Source: an uncultured Eubacterium sp. | GTDB taxonomy: Bacteria > Bacillota > Clostridia > Lachnospirales > Lachnospiraceae | Assembly: GCA_910584875.1 (NCBI GenBank) | Contig: CAJUDA010000004.1 | Coordinates: 1-52,146, forward strand | Length of the DNA stretch: 52,146 nucleotides | Direction: 5' to 3' | In this document: piece by piece, positions 15,511 to 23,556 of the stretch | How the letters are laid out: each line of letters begins with the position of its first letter | How positions within the stretch are numbered: position 1 is the first letter of the stretch | The notes under the pieces: generated by a model | What the model saw: the letters and a program-made list of their open reading frames with translations, nothing else | Told to the model about the DNA's origin: nothing | The model's database searches: none | Translations under genes and position numbers: made by a program

Positions 15511-17297
15511 TACATAAAACTCCTTTCCAGAAAGATCTCGTCACTTTGATCGGTGCAGCGTATTCCCCTGATATCCGATGAGGCGATCAGTGAATAATTG
15601 GTATAATATACGACAAAACCGGGCTTGCTTCCACGGGGCTTTTTAATGTTTTTTTTCTGGGTGTAATCAATTTCCAGTCGGCTGGCTTCTTTTCCCTTAG
15701 AAAAATAAGCGGCGAGGCTTGCTGCCTCTTCGAAGGTGCGGATGGGCGGCTCTTCTTTATCATGGCATTTTACGATCACATGGGATCCGGGCATTTTTTT
15801 TGCATGAAACCACCAGTCATTCCCATCTGCCAGCCGGAATGTCAGTTCATCGTTCTGATAGTTATTTTTTCCGACGTAAATATCATAACCGTCAGAAGAA
15901 ATAAAGTGAAGAGGTTTGCTTTTCGGCATACGGTTTTTATTCTTTCCTTTGTCGGCGGCTGGTTTTTTTATATATCCGCAGTCTGCCAGTTCCTGCCGTA
16001 CAAACTGGAGATCCTCCTCCTGGCGTGCGATATCCAGTTCGGTCATAATAGATTCCAGATGATCGATCATCTCCTGATTTTCGCGTATTTGTCCGGACAC
16101 TGCTTCGCGGGTGCGCTTCATTTTATTATACTTATTAAAATACCGGTTTGCATTTTCGGAGGCGGACAGATCAGGATCTACAGGGATGGTTACCTCTCTG
16201 TTGTTATAAAAATTTATGCAGGTAAGCGACCTGTCTTCTGGCGTCAGCTGATATCCATATGCATTCAGCAGTTCCCCGTATTCTTTGTATATGTCTTTTT
16301 TTTCAGTATCACGGATCTGTTTTTGCTGCAGATCCATTTTTTTTACACAGCGCTCGATCAGAGTCGTAACATTTTTCCTCAGATCAGCTGATTTCTGGCG
16401 GATTCTGCTTATAGCATCCTTTTCTCCATAAAAGGTTTCGATCATTTCCGAGACAGAATCCATCTTCCGGCATTTGAGGGAAGAATAGATCCCAAGGGGT
16501 ACTACGCTGAATTCCTTCGGCACGGGTCCGTCCAGATAGATACATGGCTGGAATTTCTCATCTCTGATTTCTTTCATCAGTTTCCGGTATTGTTCCATCA
16601 GTGAGTAACGCTGATTGCCGTTCAGGGATTGTATGGGGGCATCCCCGTCAATATGACTGCGGTCAGCCAGTTCATGGGCCATAATGGCGCTAAAGCCAGT
16701 GATGGAGCTGTAGACAGCCCTGGATACAGAACATGGTTTTAAAAATATATGTTCATTCCAAGTTTCAGTCGTTACCGCACATGGGTCCATTTTATTCATC
16801 GTATTGGGAATAAAATACTCCCTGCCGGGGAGAACCTCCCGGACAGAGCTTACCATGCCATTGACATGTTTAATGCTGTCTATGATCCTGTTGGCATCAT
16901 CCACAAAAATAATATTACTGTGCTTTCCCATAAGTTCTATCATGAGGCTGCGCTGTACCTCATCCCCCAGTTCATTCAGGTTCTCCAAAGTGATCTGTAT
17001 TACCCGTTCAAAGCCAATCTGCCGGATCCCTGCCACTCTGGCGCCGCTCAGATGTTTTCTTAGGAGCATACAGAAATTAGGAGCCGTAAGAGGCGATGGT
17101 TTTGTTTTTTTAGTCAGATTCATCAGGGGAAGGGAGGCGCTCGCAGAAATCTGCAGCCGGTGGCTGATCCGGTTGTTTTTGATCGTAAGCAGCAGTTCAT
17201 CCGGTTCTGGCTGCGCTATTTTTTGTATATGTCCACCCTGCAGAAGAAGATTGCATTCTCTTACCAGGGCGGCTATCGTAATGCCGTCAAATGCCAT
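15510..17297 (-). CDS. rqcH: RqcH (Rqc2/NFACT family), ribosome quality control factor
   Basis: RqcH binds stalled 50S-peptidyl-tRNA complexes and recruits tRNA-Ala to add C-terminal alanine tails; older annotations call it fibronectin-binding protein A. The domain order is visible in the 595-residue protein: NFACT-N (from MAFDGITIAALVREC), helix-hairpin-helix, a central coiled coil rich in Lys/Glu/Gln, and NFACT-R near the end (YDIYVGKNNYQNDELTFR, WWFHAKKMPGSHVI). The start at 17297 is 8 bases from AGAAAGGA; the ATG at 17306 overlaps that site and was rejected. ylmH (30449), a known partner (RqcP2), is also in the window. The tRNA-binding Asp-Arg pair expected in NFACT-N appears here as GFER. 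Confidence 0.93.
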   Translation of the reverse strand: MAFDGITIAALVRECNLLLQGGHIQKIAQPEPDELLLTIKNNRISHRLQISASASLPLMNLTKKTKPSPLTAPNFCMLLRKHLSGARVAGIRQIGFERVIQITLENLNELGDEVQRSLMIELMGKHSNIIFVDDANRIIDSIKHVNGMVSSVREVLPGREYFIPNTMNKMDPCAVTTETWNEHIFLKPCSVSRAVYSSITGFSAIMAHELADRSHIDGDAPIQSLNGNQRYSLMEQYRKLMKEIRDEKFQPCIYLDGPVPKEFSVVPLGIYSSLKCRKMDSVSEMIETFYGEKDAISRIRQKSADLRKNVTTLIERCVKKMDLQQKQIRDTEKKDIYKEYGELLNAYGYQLTPEDRSLTCINFYNNREVTIPVDPDLSASENANRYFNKYNKMKRTREAVSGQIRENQEMIDHLESIMTELDIARQEEDLQFVRQELADCGYIKKPAADKGKNKNRMPKSKPLHFISSDGYDIYVGKNNYQNDELTFRLADGNDWWFHAKKMPGSHVIVKCHDKEEPPIRTFEEAASLAAYFSKGKEASRLEIDYTQKKNIKKPRGSKPGFVVYYTNYSLIASSDIRGIRCTDQSDEIFLERSFM

Positions 17298-17348
17298 AGA
17301 TTTCATCCTTTCTCAAAGCCCGGCAGCACCAGTCACGGTTACTGTCCG

Positions 17349-17371
17349 ATTATATTGATAAAAGTATTATA
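17349..17371 (-). promoter_or_regulatory. Candidate -10 elements for rqcH
   Basis: Two TATAAT hexamers occur on the minus strand at 17371-17366 and 17354-17349, upstream of rqcH. Neither has a good -35, so which one is used is unclear. Confidence 0.4.
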
Positions 17372-17422
17372 CAATAACCGGCGGCTGAATAAAAGAGTAT
17401 TCCGAAAAAAACAGGGCAATTC

Positions 17423-17451
17423 TTGACTTCCGGCGTACTTTGCACTATAAT
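17423..17451 (+). promoter_or_regulatory. Promoter for the yicC-remA-gmk-lepB cluster
   Basis: TTGACT (17423-17428), a 17-base spacer and TATAAT (17446-17451): 11 of 12 consensus bases. It lies 34 bases before the yicC start. Confidence 0.88.
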
Positions 17452-17485
17452 TAAGAGATGTATGATTACGAAAGGGGTAACGGAA

Positions 17486-18364
17486 ATGATCCAAAGTATG
17501 ACAGGCTTCGGACGCGGGGAAGTTTTAAATAAAACCGGTAAGATCGAACTGGAGATGAAATCAGTGAATCATCGTTATCTGGATGTCAATATCCGGCTGC
17601 CGCGAAAACTGAATATTTTTGAATCCGAGATCCGGAATCAGGTAAAACAGTTTGCCAGCCGGGGGAAAATCGATCTCTATCTTACCTTCTCCGATCTGTC
17701 TGGTGAGCATTCTCATGTTACTTACAATAAAGAGGTGGCAGAAGCTTATCTGGCAGGGATCCGGCAGCTGTCCAGGGACCTCAGGCTGGAGGACAAAACG
17801 ACGGCCTTTGATATATCAAAGTTCCCTGATGTTTTTACTACAGAGGAAGAGAAACTGGATGAAGACGGGATCCGCAGTCTTATTACCGCAGCCATCCAGA
17901 GTGCCGGGGAACAGTTTCTGAACAGCCGGAGGGCAGAGGGGAAAAAACTGCAGGAGGATCTTTTACAAAAGCTGGACAGAGTCCGTGTACTGGTAGAAGC
18001 TGTCTCAGAACGGGCACCTCTGATCATACAGGAATACAGAAACAGGATTCAGGAAAAAGTAACGGAGCTTCTGGGAAGTGCACAGATTGACGAAGGAGTC
18101 CTGGCAACGGAGCTGGTTGTTTTTGCTGATAAGATCTGTGTGGATGAAGAGATGGTGCGTCTGCGGACCCATATTATACATATGCAGGAAACGTTGAAGG
18201 AAGGGGGCTCTGTCGGCCGTAAGCTTGATTTTCTCACACAGGAAATGAACCGGGAGGCGAATACGATTCTTTCCAAAACAAATGATATTGAAGTTTCCAA
18301 TTACGGGATTGAATTAAAAACGGAGATTGAGAAGATCCGCGAACAGATCCAGAATATTGAATAG
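17486..18364 (+). CDS. yicC: YicC family endoribonuclease
   Basis: The 292-residue protein begins MIQSMTGFGRGE, the hallmark of YicC/YloC, and contains KSVNHRYLDV and, near the C-terminus, RKLDFLTQEMNREANTILSK, the most conserved stretch of the family. YicC proteins are cytoplasmic hexameric RNases implicated in small-RNA turnover. ATG 17486 lies 8 bases after AAAGGGG; an upstream in-frame start at 17423 falls in the promoter. It is first in the yicC-remA-gmk-rpoZ order common to Bacilli and Clostridia. Confidence 0.95.
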   Translation: MIQSMTGFGRGEVLNKTGKIELEMKSVNHRYLDVNIRLPRKLNIFESEIRNQVKQFASRGKIDLYLTFSDLSGEHSHVTYNKEVAEAYLAGIRQLSRDLRLEDKTTAFDISKFPDVFTTEEEKLDEDGIRSLITAAIQSAGEQFLNSRRAEGKKLQEDLLQKLDRVRVLVEAVSERAPLIIQEYRNRIQEKVTELLGSAQIDEGVLATELVVFADKICVDEEMVRLRTHIIHMQETLKEGGSVGRKLDFLTQEMNREANTILSKTNDIEVSNYGIELKTEIEKIREQIQNIE

Positions 18365-18379
18365 GACAGGAGAAAAATT

Positions 18380-18628
18380 ATGTATTTTGTAAATATTGGT
18401 TTTGGCAACGTAGTGAATAGTGAAAAAGTATATAGTATTGTAAGTCCGGATGCAGCTCCTGTCAAACGCATGGTACAGAATGCAAAGGATAATGGAAATG
18501 CGATTGATGGTACGTGCGGACGCAAAACAAAGGCAGTCCTGGTTATGGAAAATAATACAGTTGTTTTATCTTCTTTACTGCCAGAGACGATTGCGGCACG
18601 AATGAATTCGGATGAGGAAAGGAGATAA
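18380..18628 (+). CDS. remA: RemA, extracellular matrix regulator (DUF370)
   Basis: The 82-residue protein matches RemA: MYFVNIGFGN at the start, SPDAAPVKRMVQNAK in the middle and a GRKTKAVLVMENN segment. In Bacillus, RemA is a ring-forming DNA-binding protein that activates biofilm matrix and osmoprotection genes. It starts 15 bases after yicC behind GGAGAA, and its end is 4 bases before the gmk start. Targets in this organism are unknown. Confidence 0.95.
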   Translation: MYFVNIGFGNVVNSEKVYSIVSPDAAPVKRMVQNAKDNGNAIDGTCGRKTKAVLVMENNTVVLSSLLPETIAARMNSDEERR

Positions 18629-18632
18629 ACAC

Positions 18633-19265
18633 ATGAAAGGTACAGGTGTGCTGACAGTTATTTCAGGGTTTTCCGGTGCAGGAAAAGGTACTGTTATGAA
18701 AGAACTGGTACAGAATTATCCCTATTTTCTTTCAATATCAGCGACGACCCGAAAACCCCGGACCGGGGAAGTGGATGGAAGAGAATATTTCTTTCATACC
18801 AGGGAAGAATTTGAGCAGATGATCGAAAAGCAGGAGCTCATTGAATGGGCAGAATACGTAGGAAATTATTATGGCACACCGAAAAGGGCGGTAGAACAGC
18901 AGCTCGCAGAAGGGAAGGATGTGATCCTGGAGATTGAGATGCAGGGGGGGCTGCTGGTCAAGGAACAGTTTCCGGATGCCCTGCTTATCTTTCTCACACC
19001 GCCGTCTGTAGGGGAATTAAGAAAGCGTTTGTATGGCAGGGGTACTGAGACGAAGGAAGAAATCCAGAAACGTCTGGACCATGCAGAGGAAGAGGCATCG
19101 TATATGAAGCATTATGACTATATCGTAGTAAATGACGTACTGGATGATGCCGTAAAACAGATCCATACGATCATTTCCAATGAACACTCGAAAGTACCAT
19201 ACCTGAAAGAGTGGATTGCCTCAATAACAGAAGATCTGGCATGCATGAAGGAGGGAAAAGAATAA
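18633..19265 (+). CDS. gmk: Guanylate kinase
   Basis: Guanylate kinase phosphorylates GMP to GDP in the cytoplasm. The P-loop GFSGAGKGT spans about residues 12-20, the GMP-binding region has SATTRKPRTGEVDGREY, and EIEMQGGLLVK and RLYGRGTET follow as expected. At 210 residues it is full length. ATG 18633 is preceded by GGAAAGGAGA; the codon at 18612 lies before this site inside remA and was rejected. It abuts the next gene (TAA directly followed by ATG). Confidence 0.97.
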   Translation: MKGTGVLTVISGFSGAGKGTVMKELVQNYPYFLSISATTRKPRTGEVDGREYFFHTREEFEQMIEKQELIEWAEYVGNYYGTPKRAVEQQLAEGKDVILEIEMQGGLLVKEQFPDALLIFLTPPSVGELRKRLYGRGTETKEEIQKRLDHAEEEASYMKHYDYIVVNDVLDDAVKQIHTIISNEHSKVPYLKEWIASITEDLACMKEGKE

Positions 19266-19883
19266 ATGGAAAACGAAGAAATTACTATGGAAGCTGGTCA
19301 GGAAGACACACATTCAGTAAAAAAGGATAAGAAAAAACATACTGCTTTGAAATATGTGATAGAAGGACTGATCTACATTGCACTGATCGTAATCTGTGTC
19401 TATGTTGTACCGAATTATGTTGTGCAGAGGACAGTCGTGAGCGGGGAATCGATGGAGGACACACTGCATGACAAGGAAAGTCTGCTGATTGATAAGATCT
19501 CCTATCGTTTTTCTGATCCAAAACGTTATGATATCATTGTTTTTTATCCAAAGGGACGGGATGTCAATGAATACTATGTGAAACGTATTTATGGACTCCC
19601 CGGAGAGACCATACAGATCAAAGGGAACGATATTTATATCAATAATGAAAAGATCGAGGATCCCTATCCAAAAGACGGGATGTCAACCGGAGGGATCGCA
19701 GAAGAGCCCTTAACTCTGGCTGAAGATGAATATTTTGTACTGGGGGATCATCGTTCTCTCAGTCAGGACAGCCGTTTTACACCGGAGGATGATCCCAATG
19801 CTCCCGGTCCTGTTAAGTTTGAAAATATTTCAGGAAAAGTGATACTGCGGATCTGGCCTCTCAGTAAGTTCGGAGTGCCCTGA
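19266..19883 (+). CDS. lepB: Signal peptidase I (second copy)
   Basis: This is a 205-residue, ordinary-sized type I signal peptidase. One membrane segment (about 28-48) follows a short charged N-terminus; the catalytic Ser is in SGESMEDTL (about S62) and the Lys in YVKRIYGLPGE (about K106), with the conserved GDHR box near residue 158. The site has EDT where most family members have EPT. Its ATG immediately follows the gmk stop codon, and its ribosome binding site AAGGAGG (19248-19254) lies inside gmk, so the two are coupled. It shares only the core with the acidic-tail paralogue at 786, so the two may serve different substrates or conditions. Confidence 0.95.
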   Translation: MENEEITMEAGQEDTHSVKKDKKKHTALKYVIEGLIYIALIVICVYVVPNYVVQRTVVSGESMEDTLHDKESLLIDKISYRFSDPKRYDIIVFYPKGRDVNEYYVKRIYGLPGETIQIKGNDIYINNEKIEDPYPKDGMSTGGIAEEPLTLAEDEYFVLGDHRSLSQDSRFTPEDDPNAPGPVKFENISGKVILRIWPLSKFGVP

Positions 19884-19943
19884 TTCATAGATGAACAGAA
19901 GTGCTGTAACATATATTATCTGATTTAAGAAAGGAGTTCTATT

Positions 19944-20192
19944 ATGCTTCATCCATCCTATACTGATTTAATGAACATTGCCAACAGTGAGGTTGAGCAG
20001 GGGGAACAGCCGGTTGTAAACAGCCGTTATTCCATCGTTCTTGCCACTGCCAAGAGGGCAAGACAGCTTATTGCCGGATCACAGCCGTTAGTGGAGGAAG
20101 GTGACTGCCCGAAACCACTGTCGATCGCCATTGATGAATTATCCACCAGCGCCATTAAAATTGATGCCGAAGACGAAAATGCCGATGAATGA
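19944..20192 (+). CDS. rpoZ: RNA polymerase omega subunit
   Basis: The 82-residue protein has the omega core: a Tyr/Asp-Leu start (YTDLMN), NSRYSIVLATAKRARQL and KPLSIAIDEL. Omega helps assemble RNA polymerase around the beta-prime subunit. It follows AAGAAAGGAG with good spacing and completes the remA-gmk-rpoZ order, here split by a signal peptidase gene. The acidic C-terminal tail (DAEDENADE) is common in this class. Confidence 0.93.
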   Translation: MLHPSYTDLMNIANSEVEQGEQPVVNSRYSIVLATAKRARQLIAGSQPLVEEGDCPKPLSIAIDELSTSAIKIDAEDENADE

Positions 20193-20213
20193 TCGATTAA
20201 GGAGCTGATCACG

Positions 20214-21740
20214 ATGAAGTTTCAAAGTATACTGTATGCTGGTACCACACCACAGATCAGGAAGACAGCTCCTATCTTTTTTAAAGACCTGCAGCTGGAA
20301 TACATTCTTGGTATTATTAAAAAGGAGGCAAAGGGCTATTCTCTGGAACCACATTTTTATACGCTTCCAGAATCGGAAGAAGTGATCTTGTACCGCCAGC
20401 AGGTCTGCCGGGATCTGGAAGACCGTACCCTGGCCGGCTATATGGATGATTTTTGCCTTCAAATGCAGAAGTCCCGGCATTCTTATGATCTTTCCCTTCA
20501 GTGCGGGGAAGAGATCCAGTCCGCCAGCTATCATCTTGAGGCGGCAGTTTTATACTGGCAGGGCATACTTGCCCTGGAACATAATATGAGCTCTTCTGAT
20601 ATTCATTCAGAGGGGCTTCTAGCCTTTTACCGTTTTTTACAGGATGAGATCCGGCAAAAAAGAGAAAACGGTTTTGAACATTCTCTCTCCCTGGCAAAAG
20701 ATTTTTTTTCTCAAATGCGGTTCCGGCTAATATTGGAACAGGACCGTATCAGTATATTAGAAGATTCTGGTGATACAGACAATTATCTGATGGAACTTGC
20801 AGACATTATCTCACCGGACAGCAGTCAGGAAATTCCTGCCATATCCGGGATCTTTCCCAATCTTTTGGAACCCTCGTGTCTGGAAACGACACTCGTGCAG
20901 CTTTTGAAAAGAAGCCATCCGGCTATCTTTCAGACGCTCCGTGATTTTTATCATGATTTTTCTGATTTTTATTCCGAAGAGCTGCTTCAGTTTGAAGAGG
21001 AGATCCCTGTATATCTGAGCTTTTTAAAATTCAGGGAACATACGGAGAAGCTTGGTTATCCGTTAAATACGCCGGAATTATCAAAGACCAGAGAATTTCA
21101 CGGAAAAGATCTTTATGATCTGGCGCTTGTGTGGAAAAATGCAAACCGGGATTATCATGTGGTGGCAAACGATATATCCTATCCGTCCCACGCTGCCTTT
21201 TTTGTTGTCACCGGACCAAACCAGGGAGGCAAAACTACCTTTGCCCGCTCTATAGGGCAGGCAGTGTATTTTTCCCTGATGGGACTGTATGCCAATGCAC
21301 AGAGTCTTGTCGTTCCGTTTTTTCACGGTATTGCGACGCATTTTGAAACAGAAGAAAGACTGCAGTCTAATTCTGGCAAATTAAAAGAGGAGATCAACCG
21401 TCTGGTACCGATGATGAAACAGGAAAATACACAGCAATTTGTTATTTTAAATGAGCTCTTTACTACGGCAACCACTCACGATGCCCTGATCATGGGCAGG
21501 GAGGCGGTCGATCATTTTCTTGGTAAGGATTGTTATGGGATCTATGTGACCCATATACAGGAGCTTGCCGACGAGACGGAGCAGATCGTCAGTCTGGTGG
21601 CACAGATCGCGGATGAGGAGGGCAGCCGCCGCACTTACCGCATGCTGCCGATGAAGGCACAGGGGTATGGTTATTCGGATTCGCTGGTGGAGGAATTTTC
21701 CCTTCGTTATGAGGATATTGCAAGGAGGCTGATGGAATGA
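20214..21740 (+). CDS. MutS-like ATPase, first of a tandem pair
   Basis: The C-terminal 190 residues are the MutS-type ABC ATPase domain: Walker A GPNQGGKTT (about 334-342), a signature-like SNSGKLKEEI and the H-loop YVTHIQEL. The N-terminal 300 residues look like the helical core/lever region; the mismatch-recognition domain (F-x-E motif) and the Smr nuclease domain of MutS2 are both absent. The Walker B end is ILNELF, with Asn413 where MutS has Asp, though the following Glu is kept. It starts 21 bases after rpoZ and overlaps the next gene by 4 bases (ATGA), so the two products probably work together. Function is unknown; a role in recombination or structure-specific DNA binding is only a guess from the family. 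Confidence 0.87.
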   Translation: MKFQSILYAGTTPQIRKTAPIFFKDLQLEYILGIIKKEAKGYSLEPHFYTLPESEEVILYRQQVCRDLEDRTLAGYMDDFCLQMQKSRHSYDLSLQCGEEIQSASYHLEAAVLYWQGILALEHNMSSSDIHSEGLLAFYRFLQDEIRQKRENGFEHSLSLAKDFFSQMRFRLILEQDRISILEDSGDTDNYLMELADIISPDSSQEIPAISGIFPNLLEPSCLETTLVQLLKRSHPAIFQTLRDFYHDFSDFYSEELLQFEEEIPVYLSFLKFREHTEKLGYPLNTPELSKTREFHGKDLYDLALVWKNANRDYHVVANDISYPSHAAFFVVTGPNQGGKTTFARSIGQAVYFSLMGLYANAQSLVVPFFHGIATHFETEERLQSNSGKLKEEINRLVPMMKQENTQQFVILNELFTTATTHDALIMGREAVDHFLGKDCYGIYVTHIQELADETEQIVSLVAQIADEEGSRRTYRMLPMKAQGYGYSDSLVEEFSLRYEDIARRLME

Positions 21741-23287
21741 ATTCCTATTTATTGTACCGTGACTCAACGATAGAGGGAAAGCATGGTTATTATTCAAAAA
21801 GGGATATGATAAAGGATCTTAATCTTGAGATCCTGTTCCGGACCATGGCGGGAGAGGACGTCTTTGTTGCAGAAAATGTCCGTCAGGTCATGATGATTCC
21901 CTTACAGACGCCCGATGAAATCAGGTACCGTCAGGATATCCTGCAGGATTTATGTAATGATATGGATTTTATGGATACCCTGTATGAATTTGCGGAGCGC
22001 CAGCATAAAGCAGTCCGGCTGTACCGGGACGAAATTGAAAAGAACCGGACCCGTTCTACCGGCAGAACGGGGGAGACCATTGGACGGATTAATTTTCTCA
22101 GGAAGGCACTGGCAGATCTTATCCAGCTTCGCGACCTTCTGACAGAGAAACAAAAAAACTATCATTCCGAGGGTCTGCAGTCACTCTGCCAGCGTCTTTG
22201 CAGACAGCCGCTGGAACAGTACAGAGAGAAAGCAGATGACCTGGATTTCTTTGTAATGGGAGGGAAGACCAGCTATCTGTTTCAGTTTGGAGGCGGTATG
22301 AAACTGGACAGCGCCATTGTAACAGACTGTGCAAGAACAGGTCATGAACCGGTAAAACAAAACGGTCTGCAGAAATTATATGATAAATGGATCAAGAAAA
22401 ATATGGTTCCCATCAATACAGAACCTCTGCGCAAGGATACGGAACATCTGAAAGAGGTCACGGTGCAGTATCTGCTGAATCTGTTTACACCGGTTTTTCA
22501 GCAGCTTTTGTCTTTTTACACAGCATTTGCCGGGGAGATCGCCTTTTATAAGGGAGCGGTCCGTTTTATCAACCGGATGAAGGAACTGATGATCCCGCTG
22601 TCTTTTCCCGAAGCGAAACCGATGGGGACAAAGGATACCTCTTTTACTTATCTGTATGAATTGTCCATGGCGGTCTATCTGCAGTCCTGTCCGGTGGGCA
22701 ACAATGCAGAGTGGAAAAACAACCGTCTGACGCTGATCACGGGAGCAAATCAGGGTGGTAAATCTACCTTTTTGCGCAGTTATGGTATTGCACAGGTTTT
22801 AATGCAGAGCGGCATGCCTGTTCCGGCACAGAAATTTTCTGCCCCGGTTTACCGGCAGATCTTTACCCATTTTACCCGGAGTGAGGATGAACAGCTGAGC
22901 AGCGGGCGGCTGCGTGAGGAATTACAGCGTATGAGTAATATGGTCGGGGCAGCTGTGCCAGACAGCCTTTTTCTGTTAAATGAATCCTTTGCCAGTACGA
23001 CAGAAAAAGAAGGATCCCGCATAGCAGAGGGGATACTGCGTGCTTTTTACGAAAATCAGATTACTACCTTTATGGTGACCCATCTCTTTTATCTTGCCAG
23101 AAAACTGTATCAGGAACAATGGGAGGGTTCGGATTTTCTGGTGGCGGAAAGGGAAGAGGATGGGACACGGACTTACCGGATCATTCCCGGTGAACCGAGC
23201 CATACGAGCTATGGGACGGACTTATTTTATCAGGCACTGAAAGAAGATACCAAGTCAAATACCCCGCTGCAGAGCAACGGGGCATGA
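21737..23287 (+). CDS. MutS-like ATPase, second of a tandem pair
   Basis: Of 516 residues, the last 190 form a MutS-type ATPase: Walker A GANQGGKST (about 336-344), SSGRLREELQRM as signature region, Walker B LLNESF with Asn415 in the Asp position, and the H-loop MVTHLFYL. Like its partner it lacks mismatch-binding and Smr domains. The N-terminal half is helical, with a Gly-rich stretch MGGKTSYLFQFGGGMKL. It is clearly paralogous to, but diverged from, the upstream gene. The last 11 codons lie within a palindromic repeat element (23254-23354), so the natural C-terminus may have been altered by its arrival. A heterodimer of the two proteins is a reasonable inference. Confidence 0.85.
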   Translation: MNSYLLYRDSTIEGKHGYYSKRDMIKDLNLEILFRTMAGEDVFVAENVRQVMMIPLQTPDEIRYRQDILQDLCNDMDFMDTLYEFAERQHKAVRLYRDEIEKNRTRSTGRTGETIGRINFLRKALADLIQLRDLLTEKQKNYHSEGLQSLCQRLCRQPLEQYREKADDLDFFVMGGKTSYLFQFGGGMKLDSAIVTDCARTGHEPVKQNGLQKLYDKWIKKNMVPINTEPLRKDTEHLKEVTVQYLLNLFTPVFQQLLSFYTAFAGEIAFYKGAVRFINRMKELMIPLSFPEAKPMGTKDTSFTYLYELSMAVYLQSCPVGNNAEWKNNRLTLITGANQGGKSTFLRSYGIAQVLMQSGMPVPAQKFSAPVYRQIFTHFTRSEDEQLSSGRLREELQRMSNMVGAAVPDSLFLLNESFASTTEKEGSRIAEGILRAFYENQITTFMVTHLFYLARKLYQEQWEGSDFLVAEREEDGTRTYRIIPGEPSHTSYGTDLFYQALKEDTKSNTPLQSNGA

Positions 23288-23354
23288 CCTAGTTTCTCTA
23301 AAGGAACCTTTCGGTTCCTTTAGAGATTCGCCCCAGAGGAGCGGGGTATTTGAC
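23254..23354. repeat. Nested palindromic element overlapping the end of the MutS-like gene
   Basis: Perfect 15-base outer arms GTCAAATACCCCGCT (23254-23268) and its complement (23340-23354) enclose a perfect 14-bp hairpin TCTCTAAAGGAACC/complement (23295-23308 and 23313-23326, loop TTTC). Local CCCCG/CGGGG pairings allow an alternative three-hairpin fold. It may also terminate transcription, although no T tract follows. The shape suggests a REP/MITE-like dispersed repeat; copy number cannot be seen here. Confidence 0.75.
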
Positions 23355-23370
23355 ACTCGCGGGCGCGCTC

Positions 23371-23398
23371 GGATGATGCAAGCTTGCTTGCATCATCC
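23371..23398. repeat. Perfect 12-bp hairpin beside the palindromic element
   Basis: GGATGATGCAAG (23371-23382), loop CTTG and the exact complement (23387-23398). It is flanked by GC-rich sequence with TCGCGGG on the left (23357-23363) and TTCGCGGGT on the right, and probably belongs to the same composite element as 23254-23354. Confidence 0.7.
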
Positions 23399-23452
23399 TC
23401 ACTTTACCTTCGCGGGTATAAAGCAGAAATCAAAAAAATACATATTTCGACC

Positions 23453-23481
23453 TTGACAAACAGGCGTTCGGGCTGTATACT
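23453..23481 (+). promoter_or_regulatory. Promoter for the YneA-like gene
   Basis: A consensus -35 TTGACA (23453-23458), a 17-base spacer and TATACT (23476-23481). A LexA-like box overlaps the -35 and fills most of the spacer, the classic position for repression. Confidence 0.88.
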
Positions 23482-23526
23482 CTATGTAAACACCTGTTCG
23501 TATCGTATGTTCGCATCATACGTTCG
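23457..23526 (+). promoter_or_regulatory. LexA-like operator array (four sites)
   Basis: Box 1 (23457-23470, CAAACAGGCGTTCG) matches the Gram-positive LexA consensus CGAACRNRYGTTCG at 13 of 14 positions. Three weaker boxes follow at 23487-23500, 23500-23513 and 23513-23526; each keeps the GTTCG half-site (ending at 23500, 23513 and 23526, exactly 13 bases apart) but has about three mismatches in the other half. They lie in the predicted untranslated leader. Binding by LexA is inferred. Confidence 0.7.
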
Positions 23527-23556
23527 ATTCCTGTGAGCATGAAAGGAGTATGTATT

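Noticed and set aside
17423..17485. Upstream start for yicC
   Set aside because: This stretch is the TTGACT-17-TATAAT promoter; the family begins at MIQSMTGFG.
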